A DNA stretch of 64,000 bases from Marsupella aquatica (lineage: Eukaryota > Marchantiophyta): positions 7,874,001 to 7,938,000 of the forward strand of contig OZ316896.1 in NCBI GenBank assembly GCA_973895155.1, read 5' to 3'. Below, one piece after another: positions 10,642-19,275 of this stretch; positions within the stretch are counted from its first letter, which is position 1, and every line of letters begins with the position of its first letter. Position numbers and translations under genes: made by a program. The notes under the pieces were generated by a model. The model was not told the origin of the DNA. It made no database searches and worked only from the letters and a program-made list of their open reading frames with translations.

Positions 10642-10976
10642 TCAGAAGTTCTCGGAAATGTATGCATTCACGCTTTCAAGAACATGAACTGGAACTTTCA
10701 CTTTAATTACCCTTTGCCTTTGAATTCCAGCCATTGATTGTAGACGTTGCGAGGAGCCAGTCGTGTTGGATTGTAGGACTTTGGTAATTTGGATCAACTT
10801 CCCAGGACTGTTTAGAATTGAAACAATCTCGATATTGTTCAGAGTCTGGGACAGACAATTTTCGATGGACAGGTCTCCACCATTCCACCTCAAACTCCCC
10901 AGCATGAGCATCATCTGGAACCGGCACAACGCGATCCATGGCTCTTCCTAGCCAGAATCGAAGGGGAACTACCACC
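10642..10976 (-). pseudogene. Plant gene fragment cut by the bacterial junction
   Basis: The minus-strand frame reads FWLGRAMDRVVPVPDDA, then a tryptophan-rich block (EVEWWRPVHRKL), a WEVDPNY motif and a stop at 10703. A second frame (10642-10929) could hold a spliced last exon. The pattern FWLG...V.WWRP...W.VDP resembles small tail domains seen at the C-terminus of some eukaryotic transposon proteins, but I cannot name the family. The coding sequence is lost at its N-terminal side exactly where the GC-rich bacterial block begins. Confidence 0.4.
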
Positions 10977-11495
10977 CGCGAGATGGCCGATGGCATCAAC
11001 AGCTTCTGGCGCATGCGGTCGGGGCTGGACATCAGCGCGCTGCCGCCCGAACGCCGCGAGCGCGTGCTGCCCTACATCCGCGACTGGGTGGCCGAAGCCA
11101 GCGGCTACAGCGCCGCCCGGCTCTTCCGCGCGCACAGCCAGTTCGCGGCCCTGCGCGATGCGGCAGTGGCGGCCTGTCAAGCCTTCGACCTGGTGCTGTC
11201 GCCGGTCGCCCCTGATGTCGCCGGCGCCGCCGAGGCGCCCAGCCCCACCGGCGACCCACTGCGGGCGATGGAACACATCGCCTACACCTTGCCGTTCAAC
11301 ATGAGCGGTCAGCCGGCGGTCAGCGTGCCGTGCGGGCATGACGGTGCCGGTTTGCCCATCGGCCTGCAGGTCATCGGCCGCCGCCACGACGACCTGGGCG
11401 TGCTGCGCGCCGCCCGCGCCTGGGAACTGCTGCGTCCGGCCGGGCTGATCCGGCCGTGGCCTGAACCGCCGACCGTTGTCGGCCCGAACACCTGA
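10977..11495 (+). CDS. Amidase family protein, C-terminal part only
   Basis: About 170 residues of an amidase-signature (GatA-like) hydrolase remain. The tail has the family pattern TLPFNMSGQPAVSVPCG followed by GLPIGLQVIGRRHDD and a helix ending the protein. The catalytic Ser-cisSer-Lys region lies in the missing N-terminal two thirds. The frame stays open into the plant DNA (to 10938) only by chance; bacterial codon use begins at about 10977. These enzymes hydrolyse amide bonds, and no specific substrate can be inferred. It is the first gene of a run of plus-strand genes. Confidence 0.85.
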   Translation, partial: REMADGINSFWRMRSGLDISALPPERRERVLPYIRDWVAEASGYSAARLFRAHSQFAALRDAAVAACQAFDLVLSPVAPDVAGAAEAPSPTGDPLRAMEHIAYTLPFNMSGQPAVSVPCGHDGAGLPIGLQVIGRRHDDLGVLRAARAWELLRPAGLIRPWPEPPTVVGPNT

Positions 11496-11549
11496 GCGCC
11501 CGACGCGGCGTGTCAGGCCCCGTCACCCAAGCACGCTACATTCCGCGCC

Positions 11550-12902
11550 ATGGCGACGACCGACCTCCGGGGCAACCCCAGCGGCTGTGACTCGGCCGCA
11601 GCACAGGCCGCGGTCGAGCGGGCGCTGTGGCGGCTGATGAGCTTCTACGACACACCGCTTGCAGACCTCGACCGTGCCATCGCCGAGGCCCCGGGCTGGG
11701 CGCTGCCGCGCGCGATGAAGGCCGGCTTCCTGATCGGCCTGACCGAACCCGGCATGCTGCCCGAGGCCCAGCGCCAGTTGCAGGCGGCGCAAGAACGGGT
11801 GGGCGACGCAGCGCCCCGCGAACGCGCGCATGTCGAGGCCGTGCAGTGCGTCCTCGAAGGCCGCTGGCAACAAGCCGTGCGGATCTGGGACGAGGTGCTG
11901 ATCGACCACCCGCGCGACGCCCTGGCCCTGCAATGGGCGCATTCCTGGGACTTCTACCGCGGCGACGCCCCCGGCTTGCGCGGCCGCCCGGCCCGCGTGC
12001 TGCCGGCCTGGGATGAAGCCGACCCGCTCTACCCCCACGTGCTGGCGCTGCACGCCTTCGGGCTGGAGGAAAGCAACCTCTACCCGCAAGCCGAGGAAAC
12101 CGGCCGCCGGGTGCTGGCGCTGGACGCGCAATCGCCCTGGGCCATCCACGCCGTGGCCCATGTGATGGAGATGCAGGGCCGCTTCGAAGAGGGCTCGGCT
12201 TGGCTGCGCCTGCACCAGCCGGCCTGGGCCGACAACGGCTTCGCCACGCACCTGTGGTGGCACAAGGGCCTGTTCAGGCTGGAAGCGCTGGACACCGAAG
12301 GCGTGCTGCGGCTGGTCGACAAGCATTTGAGCGAGCAGTCCCTGAAGGTCACGCTGCACCGCGTCGACGCCGCAGCCATGCTGTGGCGGCTGCACCTGCT
12401 GGGCCAGGATGTCCAGGCCCACGCGGCGGCGCTGGTGCGCGACTGGCGGCTGCCCGACGCGCACGCCGGCCACTACGCCTTCAACGACGTGCACATCGTG
12501 CTGGCGCTGATCCTGGCCAGCGACGCGGGCCGCGCCGAGGCCTGGCTGGCGCGCTGCGCCGAACGCGTGCTGAACCCCGAAGAAGCGCGCCGCAGCAACC
12601 ACGCGATGGCCCGCGAAGTCGGCCTGCCGCTGATGCGCGGCCTGCTGGCGCTGGCGCGTGGCGAGGCCGACAGCGCCGTCGAGCTGATCTACCCGGTGCG
12701 CGCCGTGGCGCAACGCTTCGGCGGCAGCCACGCCCAGCGCGACCTGATCGACCAGACCCTGCTGGCCGCGTCGGCGCAGAGCCAGCGCCCTGCACTGGGC
12801 CGCGCGCTGGTCAACGAACGCTGCATGGCCAAGCCGCAGACACCGCTGACGCGGCACTGGATGGCCCGGCTGGGCATGAGCACGGCCGGCGCGCCGGCCT
12901 GA
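11550..12902 (+). CDS. TPR-repeat protein of the TTC38 family
   Basis: The 450-residue product is alpha-helical with tetratricopeptide-like helix pairs throughout and no signal peptide. The order of motifs, including LYPHVLALHAFGLEE, PWAIHAVAHVMEMQG and HLWWHKGLFRLE, is characteristic of bacterial relatives of animal TTC38. Members are about 430-470 residues long, so this is full length. The ATG at 11550 gives the right N-terminus (a conserved MSFYDTPLADLDRAIA block follows), although no strong ribosome site precedes it. TTC38 proteins have no established biochemical role. The gene is 54 bases downstream of the amidase fragment. Confidence 0.85.
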   Translation: MATTDLRGNPSGCDSAAAQAAVERALWRLMSFYDTPLADLDRAIAEAPGWALPRAMKAGFLIGLTEPGMLPEAQRQLQAAQERVGDAAPRERAHVEAVQCVLEGRWQQAVRIWDEVLIDHPRDALALQWAHSWDFYRGDAPGLRGRPARVLPAWDEADPLYPHVLALHAFGLEESNLYPQAEETGRRVLALDAQSPWAIHAVAHVMEMQGRFEEGSAWLRLHQPAWADNGFATHLWWHKGLFRLEALDTEGVLRLVDKHLSEQSLKVTLHRVDAAAMLWRLHLLGQDVQAHAAALVRDWRLPDAHAGHYAFNDVHIVLALILASDAGRAEAWLARCAERVLNPEEARRSNHAMAREVGLPLMRGLLALARGEADSAVELIYPVRAVAQRFGGSHAQRDLIDQTLLAASAQSQRPALGRALVNERCMAKPQTPLTRHWMARLGMSTAGAPA

Positions 12903-12971
12903 AACGGTCGGCTTTCACGCCGGGCGGCCGGCACGGCCGGTCCGCAACAAGAACACCAACGGAGACTCAAG

Positions 12972-14039
12972 ATGAGGACCTACACCATCGCCACCATCCC
13001 CGGTGACGGCATCGGCAAAGAGGTGGTGCCCGCTGGTCAGGCCGTGCTGCAGGCGCTGGCCGCGACGAGTGCCACCTTCACTTTCGAATTCGAGAACTTC
13101 GACTGGGGCGGCGATCACTACCGAACACATGGCGTGATGATGCCGGCCGACGGCCTGGACGCGATCCGCCACAAGGACGCCATCCTCTTCGGCTCAGCCG
13201 GCGACCCACACATCCCCGACCACATCACCTTGTGGGGCCTGCGCCTGAAGATCTGCCAGGGCTTCGACCAGTACGCCAACGTCAGGCCCACGCGCATCCT
13301 GCCGGGCATCGACGCGCCGCTGAAGCGCTGCAAGCCCGAGGACCTGAACTGGGTCATCGTGCGCGAGAACTCCGAAGGCGAATATGCCGGTGTCGGCGGC
13401 CGCGCCCACCAGGGCCACCCGATCGAGGTCGCCACCGACGTCAGCATCATGACCCGCGCCGGTGTCGAACGCATCATGCGCTACGCCTTCCGGCTGGCGC
13501 AGAGCCGGCCGCGAAAACTGCTGACGGTCGTCACCAAGAGCAATGCCCAGCGCCACGCGATGGTGATGTGGGACGAGATCGCGCGGCAGGTCGCGCTGGA
13601 ATTTCCCGACGTCAGCTGGGACAAGGAACTGGTCGACGCGATGACGGCGCGCATGGTCAACCGCCCGGCCAGCATCGACACCGTGGTGGCCACCAACCTG
13701 CATGCCGACATCCTCAGCGACCTGGCGGCCGCACTGGCCGGCAGCCTGGGCATCGCGCCCACCGGCAACATCGACCCCGAGCGCCGCTACCCCAGCATGT
13801 TCGAACCCATCCACGGTTCGGCCTTCGACATCATGGGACAGGGGCTGGCCAACCCGGTGGGCACCTTCTGGAGCGTGGTGATGCTGCTGGAACACGTGGG
13901 CGAATTCGACGCCGCCCAGCGCCTGATGCGGGCCATCGAACGCGTGACGGCCACGCCATCGCTGCACACGCGCGACCTGGGCGGCACGGCCACCACGGCC
14001 GCTGTGACGCAGGCCGTCTGCGAAGGGCTGGCCGCGTGA
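12972..14039 (+). CDS. ttuC: Tartrate dehydrogenase/decarboxylase-type NAD-dependent enzyme
   Basis: This 355-residue enzyme belongs to the isocitrate/isopropylmalate dehydrogenase superfamily. It starts with TIATIPGDGIGKEV, and has the arginine-rich substrate loop (YANVRPTRILPG), the VIVRENSEGEYAG motif, the catalytic lysine region KSNAQRHAMVMWDE, the metal-site aspartates (TNLHADILSDLAAAL) and the coenzyme-site FEPIHGSAFDIMGQGLANPVGTFWS. The GDPHIPDH...LRLKICQGFDQY stretch points to the tartrate/D-malate group rather than LeuB. Members oxidise tartrate or D-malate and can decarboxylate the product. A good ribosome site (GGAGA) precedes the ATG. Its stop overlaps the next start (TGATG), so it is translationally coupled to a substrate-binding protein gene. 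The exact substrate is inference. Confidence 0.85.
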   Translation: MRTYTIATIPGDGIGKEVVPAGQAVLQALAATSATFTFEFENFDWGGDHYRTHGVMMPADGLDAIRHKDAILFGSAGDPHIPDHITLWGLRLKICQGFDQYANVRPTRILPGIDAPLKRCKPEDLNWVIVRENSEGEYAGVGGRAHQGHPIEVATDVSIMTRAGVERIMRYAFRLAQSRPRKLLTVVTKSNAQRHAMVMWDEIARQVALEFPDVSWDKELVDAMTARMVNRPASIDTVVATNLHADILSDLAAALAGSLGIAPTGNIDPERRYPSMFEPIHGSAFDIMGQGLANPVGTFWSVVMLLEHVGEFDAAQRLMRAIERVTATPSLHTRDLGGTATTAAVTQAVCEGLAA

Positions 14040-15034
14040 TGGGCCCGGGCACCCATCTCCGCCGCTGGCTGCGGGCTGCGGGATCGGCGCTCGCCGCCGT
14101 CGCCTTGGCCAGCGGCGGCAGCGCCGCACGGGCGCAAGCCTGGCCCAGCAAGCCCATCCTGCTGATCGTGCCCTTCGCCCCCGGCGGCACCACCGACGTG
14201 CTGGCCCGCACCCTGGGCGAGAAGCTGGCGATGGCGCTGGGCCAGCCCGTGCTGGTCGAAAGCCGGCCCGGTGCCGGCGCCACGCTGGGGGCCGACTTCG
14301 TCGCCAAGTCCAGACCTGACGGTCACACGCTGCTGGTCGGCGCCGTTCATCACACCATTGCCAGCAGCGTCTACAAGAAGCTGCCCTACGACTTCCAGAA
14401 AGACTTCGCGCCGATCACCGAGATCGCGCTGGTGCCCAATGTGCTGGTCGTCAACGCCAGCACGCCGGCCAAGACCGTGGCTGAATGGGTGGCCTTGCTG
14501 AAGGCCGAGCCGGGCAAGTACAACTTCGGCTCCAACGGCAACGGCACGGCCCAGCACCTGATCGGCGCGCAGTTCCAGGCGATGACCGGGACCGAGCTGC
14601 AGCACATCCCGTACAAGGGCAGCGGCCCGCTGGCCACCGACCTGCTGGGCGGTCAGATCAGCATGTCCTTCGACACCGTCACGCCAGTGCTGCCGCATAT
14701 CAAGGCCGGCAAGCTGCGGGCGCTGGCGGTGACGACGGCGAAGCGGTCCGCAGCCCTGCCCGATGTGCCCACGCTGGACGAAGCCGGTCTGAAGGGCTTC
14801 AACATCGGCACCTGGTTCGGCGTGCTGGCTCCTGCGGCCACGCCCAAGGATGTGCTGCTCCGGCTCAACACCGAGATGGTGAAGATCATCCAGTCGCCCG
14901 AGTTCCGCAAGCGCATGGATGAGATCGGTGCCGAACCCATCGGCAACAGCGCCGAGCAGATGGCACAACACATCCGCGCCGAGATCGACAAGTTCGCCCG
15001 GCTGGTGAAGGACGCGAAGCTCGTCATCGAGTGA
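14039..15034 (+). CDS. Bug-type tripartite tricarboxylate transporter substrate-binding protein
   Basis: The 331-residue product starts with a signal peptide of about 33 residues (an Arg-rich n-region, then an alanine-rich hydrophobic core ending ARAQA). The mature part has the family opening WPSKPILLIVPFAPGG.TD, the GADFVAKSRPDGHTLL segment and the NFGSNGNGTAQHL ligand loop. The Bug (TctC) family captures small carboxylates in the periplasm and is strongly expanded in Burkholderiales. The ATG at 14039 overlaps the stop of the preceding dehydrogenase gene, suggesting that the captured ligand could be that enzyme's hydroxydicarboxylate substrate; that link is inference. No transporter membrane subunits are nearby, as is usual for orphan Bug proteins. 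Confidence 0.9.
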   Translation: MGPGTHLRRWLRAAGSALAAVALASGGSAARAQAWPSKPILLIVPFAPGGTTDVLARTLGEKLAMALGQPVLVESRPGAGATLGADFVAKSRPDGHTLLVGAVHHTIASSVYKKLPYDFQKDFAPITEIALVPNVLVVNASTPAKTVAEWVALLKAEPGKYNFGSNGNGTAQHLIGAQFQAMTGTELQHIPYKGSGPLATDLLGGQISMSFDTVTPVLPHIKAGKLRALAVTTAKRSAALPDVPTLDEAGLKGFNIGTWFGVLAPAATPKDVLLRLNTEMVKIIQSPEFRKRMDEIGAEPIGNSAEQMAQHIRAEIDKFARLVKDAKLVIE

Positions 15035-15101
15035 AGCACCGATGCGCGGCCACGGGGTTGCGGGGCCTTGAAAGCCGCCCCACCGGTGCCCAGATCAGTG
15101 A

Positions 15102-15938
15102 GTGACTGCGCAAAGCCTGGGCCCCATCGTTTTCCTCATCGCCCTGGCGCTGCTGGTCGCGGCCTGGCTGTGGGGACCGCCGCTGTGGCGTTCCTTGCGC
15201 CGCGAACGCATCCGCCGTCAACCCTTCCCGGCCGCCTGGCGCGAGATCCTGCGCCGGCGCATGCCCGCCTTTGCCCGGTTGCCGGTCGACGTGCAGTTGC
15301 AGTTGAAGCAGCACATCCGCGTGCTGATCGCCGAGAAGCCCTTCATCGGCTGCGCCGGTCTGCGCATCACCGACGAACACCGGGTGCTGATCAGCGCGCA
15401 AGCGGCCTTGCTGCTGCTGAACCGGCGCGCCGGCTACTTCCCGCTGCTGCGCCAGGTGCTGGTCTACCCCGGCGCCTTCGTCGTCGAGCGCAGCACCGCC
15501 GACGGCCACGGCCTGATGCACGAAACGCGGCGGGCGCTGTCGGGCGAATCGTGGCAGCAAGGCCAGGTGCTGCTGAGCTGGGCCGATGTGGTGGCCGGCG
15601 CGGCCGACCCGCACGACGGCCACAACGTGGTCGTCCACGAGTTTGCCCACCAGCTGGACCAGGAACGCGGCACCGCCAACGGCGCGCCCTGGCTGGGCCG
15701 CCGGGGCGCCTATGCCCGCTGGGCGCAGGTGATGGCAACCGAGTTCCAGGCCCTGCGGCAGCGCCTGGCCATGGGCGAGCCGGGCGTCATCGATGCCTAC
15801 GGCGCGACCGACCCGGCCGAGTTCTTCGCCGTCAGCAGCGAACACTTCTTCGAACAGCCGGCCCTGCTGGCAGCCGCACACCCGGCGCTCTATGCCCAAT
15901 TGCAGAGCTGCTACCGCTGCGACCCGCTGAGCTGGTAG
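15102..15938 (+). CDS. MtfA-like zinc metallopeptidase (M90 family)
   Basis: The 278-residue protein has one N-terminal membrane helix (IVFLIALALLVAAWLWG) and the zinc-binding HEFAH motif at residues 179-183, followed by QLD, the M90 pattern. Upstream it shows the RMPAFARLP and EKPFIGCAGL blocks and downstream the DAYGATDPAEFFAV...FFE.P block, where the third zinc-binding glutamate lies. E. coli MtfA controls glucose PTS expression by sequestering the repressor Mlc and has aminopeptidase activity; the role in this organism is unknown. The start is GTG at 15102, placing translation just before the membrane helix. Length matches the family. Confidence 0.88.
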   Translation: MTAQSLGPIVFLIALALLVAAWLWGPPLWRSLRRERIRRQPFPAAWREILRRRMPAFARLPVDVQLQLKQHIRVLIAEKPFIGCAGLRITDEHRVLISAQAALLLLNRRAGYFPLLRQVLVYPGAFVVERSTADGHGLMHETRRALSGESWQQGQVLLSWADVVAGAADPHDGHNVVVHEFAHQLDQERGTANGAPWLGRRGAYARWAQVMATEFQALRQRLAMGEPGVIDAYGATDPAEFFAVSSEHFFEQPALLAAAHPALYAQLQSCYRCDPLSW

Positions 15939-15949
15939 CGCCGCCACGC

Positions 15950-15967
15950 CCGCCCGCACGCGGGCGG
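15950..15967. terminator. GC-rich hairpin, possible weak terminator
   Basis: A 7-base-pair stem (15950-15956 with 15961-15967) with a four-base CACG loop lies 12 bases after the metallopeptidase stop. No T-run follows, so intrinsic termination would be weak. It separates that gene from the photolyase cluster. Confidence 0.35.
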
Positions 15968-16019
15968 CCGACAACCCCAGGCCAGCGGCCGGGGCCGCCA
16001 CTGCCGACAATGCGGCGGC

Positions 16020-17549
16020 ATGACAAGCACGTCGACATCGGCCCTGGCCTGGCTCAAGCGCGACCTGCGCCGGCGCGACCACGCGCCGCTGGCCGCGCTG
16101 GCGGCGGCCGATGCGACGGCGGCGTTGTACGTCATCGAGCCGGCCTGGCTGGCCAGCCCCGAATTCAGTCCGCAGCACCTGGCGCACACGCTGGCTTGTC
16201 TGGCCGAACTGCGTGCCGACCTGGCCGCGCGCGGCCTGCCGCTGCTGGTGCGCGTGGGCGCGGTGCCGGCGGTGTTCGATGCGCTCCGCCGCGATTTCCC
16301 CTTCACCGACTTGCACAGCCATGAAGAAGCCGGCAGCGGCTGGACCTACGCCCGCGACCTGGCCGTCGCACGCTGGTGTGCCGCGAGCGGCGTGGCCTGG
16401 CACGAACACGCGCAGACCGGCGTCGTGCGCCGCCTGCGCACGCGGCTGGGCTGGGCGGGCCGATGGGCGCAGCGCATGGATGCGCCTGCCGCGCCGGAGA
16501 CCGCCGGCTGGCGCGGCGCCGCGCTGGACCTGCACGACCTGCCCACGCTGCGCGATCTGGGCCTGGCAGCCCAGCGGCAGGGCCTGCAGAGCTTGCAGAC
16601 GCCGCGGGATGCCGGCGAAGCCGCCGCCTGGGCCACGCTGGACAGCTTCCTGGCCGGCCGCGGCCGCGGTTACCGCCGGTCGCTGTCCAGCCCCTTGACG
16701 GCCGAGGACGGCTGCAGCCGGCTCAGCGCCCACCTGGCCTTCGGCAGCATCAGCCTGCGCAGCGTGCACCAGGCCACCGAGGCCACCATCGCCAGCACGC
16801 CCGACCGGGCCCTGGCCCACGCGCTGCGCGGCTTCGCAGGCCGGCTGCGCTGGCATTGCCACTTCATGCAGAAGCTGGAGGACGAGCCGGCCATCGAACA
16901 CCGCAACTTCGCGCGCGTCTGCGATGGGCTGCGCCGCGGCGACACGTCGAACGGCGAAGTGCCCATGACCGATGCCGACCACGCCAAGCTGCAGGCCTGG
17001 TGCGAAGGCCGCACCGGCTACCCGATGGTCGACGCCTGCATGCGCAGCCTCAACGCCACCGGCTGGTTGAACTTCCGCATGCGCGCGCTGCTGGTCAGCT
17101 TCGCGGCCTACCACCTGTGGCTGCACTGGCGGCAGCCCGGCCTGCACCTGGCGCGGCAGTTCCTGGACTTCGAACCCGGCATCCACTGGAGCCAGATGCA
17201 GATGCAAAGCGGCACCACCGGCATCAACACCCTGCGCATCTACTCGCCGCGCAAGCAGCAGATCGACCACGACCCCGACGGCGTCTTTGTGCGCCGCTGG
17301 CTGCCCGAATGGGGCAGCGATGCCTATCCCGCGCCCATCGTCGACGAGAAAGCGGCGCTGGCCCATGCCAAGGCCGTGATGTACGGCCTGCGCGGCACGC
17401 CGCAGGCCCGCGCCGAGGCCGACGCCGTGCAGCACAAGCACGGCTCGCGCAAGTCCGGGTTGCCGCCCAGCGGCCAGCGCAGCCCTGCTTCCAAACGACC
17501 CAAGGCGCCGACAGCCCCCAAGCCCAGCCCGCAAGGCGAACTCTTCTGA
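16020..17549 (+). CDS. Photolyase/cryptochrome family protein, first of three
   Basis: The 509-residue protein has the complete two-domain plan: an N-terminal alpha/beta antenna domain (starting LAWLKRDLRRRDHAPL) and a C-terminal FAD-binding domain. FAD and substrate motifs are visible: RLSAHLAFGSISLR, the FAGRLRWHCHF segment, GRTGYPMVDACMRSLNATGW, NFRMRALLVSFAAYHL, and GIHWSQMQMQSGTTGIN. It departs from classical CPD photolyases in the last block, where the usual W..D.DLANN/N..WQW is replaced by HWSQMQMQSGTT, the pattern of a separate bacterial cryptochrome-like group. A basic, proline-rich tail of about 55 residues follows. The product may repair UV lesions or sense light. Its stop overlaps the next start. 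Confidence 0.85.
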   Translation: MTSTSTSALAWLKRDLRRRDHAPLAALAAADATAALYVIEPAWLASPEFSPQHLAHTLACLAELRADLAARGLPLLVRVGAVPAVFDALRRDFPFTDLHSHEEAGSGWTYARDLAVARWCAASGVAWHEHAQTGVVRRLRTRLGWAGRWAQRMDAPAAPETAGWRGAALDLHDLPTLRDLGLAAQRQGLQSLQTPRDAGEAAAWATLDSFLAGRGRGYRRSLSSPLTAEDGCSRLSAHLAFGSISLRSVHQATEATIASTPDRALAHALRGFAGRLRWHCHFMQKLEDEPAIEHRNFARVCDGLRRGDTSNGEVPMTDADHAKLQAWCEGRTGYPMVDACMRSLNATGWLNFRMRALLVSFAAYHLWLHWRQPGLHLARQFLDFEPGIHWSQMQMQSGTTGINTLRIYSPRKQQIDHDPDGVFVRRWLPEWGSDAYPAPIVDEKAALAHAKAVMYGLRGTPQARAEADAVQHKHGSRKSGLPPSGQRSPASKRPKAPTAPKPSPQGELF

Positions 17550-17731
17550 TGGCCGCGTCCAAACCGGCGGCGGGCTTCAAAGGCAACAAGGCCGCCTTGC
17601 CCAGCAAGCCTTGCGCGGCCTGCGGCCGGCCGATGAGCTGGCGCAAGGCCTGGGCCAGGAACTGGGCCGAGGTGAAGTACTGCAGCGACGCCTGCCGCAG
17701 CCGCAAATCCAACGCGAACAAGACCCCCTGA
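17549..17731 (+). CDS. DUF2256 zinc-binding mini-protein
   Basis: This 60-residue basic protein has two CxxC-type pairs (KPCAACGRPMSWRKAW and YCSDACRSRKS) separated by a tryptophan-rich loop, the DUF2256 signature. It starts at an ATG overlapping the previous stop (TGATG), and its own stop overlaps the next start in the same way. DUF2256 genes are regularly found beside cryptochrome/photolyase genes. A zinc-bound partner or nucleic-acid-binding role is plausible but unproven. Start choice is decided by the overlap; the longer open frame upstream is a shadow of the preceding gene. Confidence 0.85.
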   Translation: MAASKPAAGFKGNKAALPSKPCAACGRPMSWRKAWARNWAEVKYCSDACRSRKSNANKTP

Positions 17732-19275
17732 TGCCCGCCGAACGTTCCACCCGCCACCTCGTCGTCGTGCTCGGCGACCAGCTCAACCGCGACGCCAGCG
17801 CCTTCGAGGGCTTCGATGCGGCGCAAGACCGCGTGTGGATGTGCGAAGCCCGCGACGAGTCCACGCAGGTGTTGTCGGCCAAGCAGCGCATCGCGGTGTT
17901 CCTGTCGGCGATGCGCCACTTCGCGCAGGCCTTGCGCGACGAAGGCCTGCCGCTGGATTACACCGAACAGGCTGATGGCAGCTTGTCGAAAGCGCTGCTG
18001 GCCACGCTGCAGGCCCGGCCGGCTCAGCGTGTGGTGCTGACGCAGCCGGGCGACTGGCGCGTGCTGCAAGGCCTGCGCGCTGCAGCCGCCAGCGCCGGGG
18101 TCGAATTCGACGTTCGCGAAGACCGCCATTTCCTGTGCAGCAGCCGCGAATTCGCGGCCCATGCGAAAGGCCGCAAATCGCTGCGGATGGAGTATTTCTA
18201 CCGCGAAATGCGGCAACGCCACCGCGTGCTGATGGATGGCGACCAACCCGCCGGCGGTCAGTGGAATTACGACGCCGAAAATCGCGCCGGCTTCGGACCG
18301 CAGGGCCCGGGCTTTGTGCCGGCGCCCACGCGGTTCGCGCCGGACGCCATCACGCAAGCGGTCATCGACACGGTCAACACGCGCCACGCCGAACACCCGG
18401 GCGACTTGGGCAGCTTCGGCTGGCCGGTCACCCGCGAACTGGCCTTGCAGGTGCTGGCCGAATTCATCCGCGACCGCCTGCCGCAATTCGGTCTGTGGCA
18501 AGACGCGATGTGGGAAGGCGAGCCCTGGCTCTACCACTCGCACCTGTCGGTCGCACTGAACCTAAAGCTGCTGGATCCGCGCGAAGTCATCCAAGCAGCC
18601 GAGGCTGAATACCGCGCCGGCCGCGCACCGCTGGCCGGTGTCGAAGGTTTCATCCGACAGATCCTGGGTTGGCGTGAATACGTGCGCGGCATTTATTGGC
18701 GCGACATGCCGAATTACGGCCAATTGAATGCATTGCAAGCCGCCGAGGACCTGCCGGCCTGGTACTGGACTGGCGACGTGCCGATGCGCTGCCTGCGCGA
18801 CGCCATCACGCAGACCTTGCAGCACGGCTATGCACACCACATCCAGCGCCTGATGGTGACCGGCCTTTATGCCTTGCTGCACGGCGTGCAGCCGCAACAG
18901 GTGCATGCCTGGTACCTGGGCGTCTATGTCGATGCGGTCGAATGGGTGGAATTGCCCAACACCCTGGGCATGAGCCAATATGCCGATGGCGGCCTGATGG
19001 CCAGCAAGCCCTATGCGGCCACCGGCCAATACATCGACCGCATGAGCAACCATTGCAAGGGCTGCGCCTTCAAGCCCAAGCAACGCACCGGGCCCGAGGC
19101 CTGCCCCTACACCACGCTGTATTGGGATTTCCTGATGCGCCACGAAAGCCGCTTCGCGCAGCACCCGCGCATGGCCTTGCAGGTGAAGAACCTGGGGCGC
19201 ATCGATGAAGGCGAGAAGGCTGCGATCCGTGCACGCGCGGCCGCCGTTCGGCGCGGTGATTGGGCTGGCGCATGA
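17731..19275 (+). CDS. phrB: Iron-sulfur bacterial cryptochrome/photolyase (PhrB-like)
   Basis: The 514-residue protein begins LVVVLGDQLNRDASAF, typical of the deoxyribodipyrimidine-photolyase-related (FeS-BCP) group. Its four cysteines at residues 354, 442, 445 and 458 have the spacing 88/3/13 of the known 4Fe-4S ligands in this family (Agrobacterium PhrB). It also shows EGFIRQILGWREYVRG, the RLMVTGLYALL helix and the VEWVELPNTLGMSQYADGG flavin-site region. Characterised members repair (6-4) photoproducts with light and carry FAD plus a lumazine antenna. The gene is overlapped by both neighbours, in line with one transcript for all four genes. Confidence 0.93.
   Translation: MPAERSTRHLVVVLGDQLNRDASAFEGFDAAQDRVWMCEARDESTQVLSAKQRIAVFLSAMRHFAQALRDEGLPLDYTEQADGSLSKALLATLQARPAQRVVLTQPGDWRVLQGLRAAAASAGVEFDVREDRHFLCSSREFAAHAKGRKSLRMEYFYREMRQRHRVLMDGDQPAGGQWNYDAENRAGFGPQGPGFVPAPTRFAPDAITQAVIDTVNTRHAEHPGDLGSFGWPVTRELALQVLAEFIRDRLPQFGLWQDAMWEGEPWLYHSHLSVALNLKLLDPREVIQAAEAEYRAGRAPLAGVEGFIRQILGWREYVRGIYWRDMPNYGQLNALQAAEDLPAWYWTGDVPMRCLRDAITQTLQHGYAHHIQRLMVTGLYALLHGVQPQQVHAWYLGVYVDAVEWVELPNTLGMSQYADGGLMASKPYAATGQYIDRMSNHCKGCAFKPKQRTGPEACPYTTLYWDFLMRHESRFAQHPRMALQVKNLGRIDEGEKAAIRARAAAVRRGDWAGA

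Noticed and set aside
10938-10976. Extension of the amidase frame into plant sequence, giving an apparent plant-bacterial fusion protein
   Set aside because: The extra 13 codons come from the antisense of the cut plant gene and have no amidase similarity; the junction is most likely an assembly join.
15024-17534. An 836-codon open frame on the minus strand of the bacterial block, and similar long frames at 11523-12857, 13194-14129, 13787-14971 and 17224-18543
   Set aside because: In DNA this GC-rich the antisense frame of real genes stays open. The plus-strand genes carry clear domains, while these frames give Gln/Arg/Ala/Gly-rich sequence without motifs.
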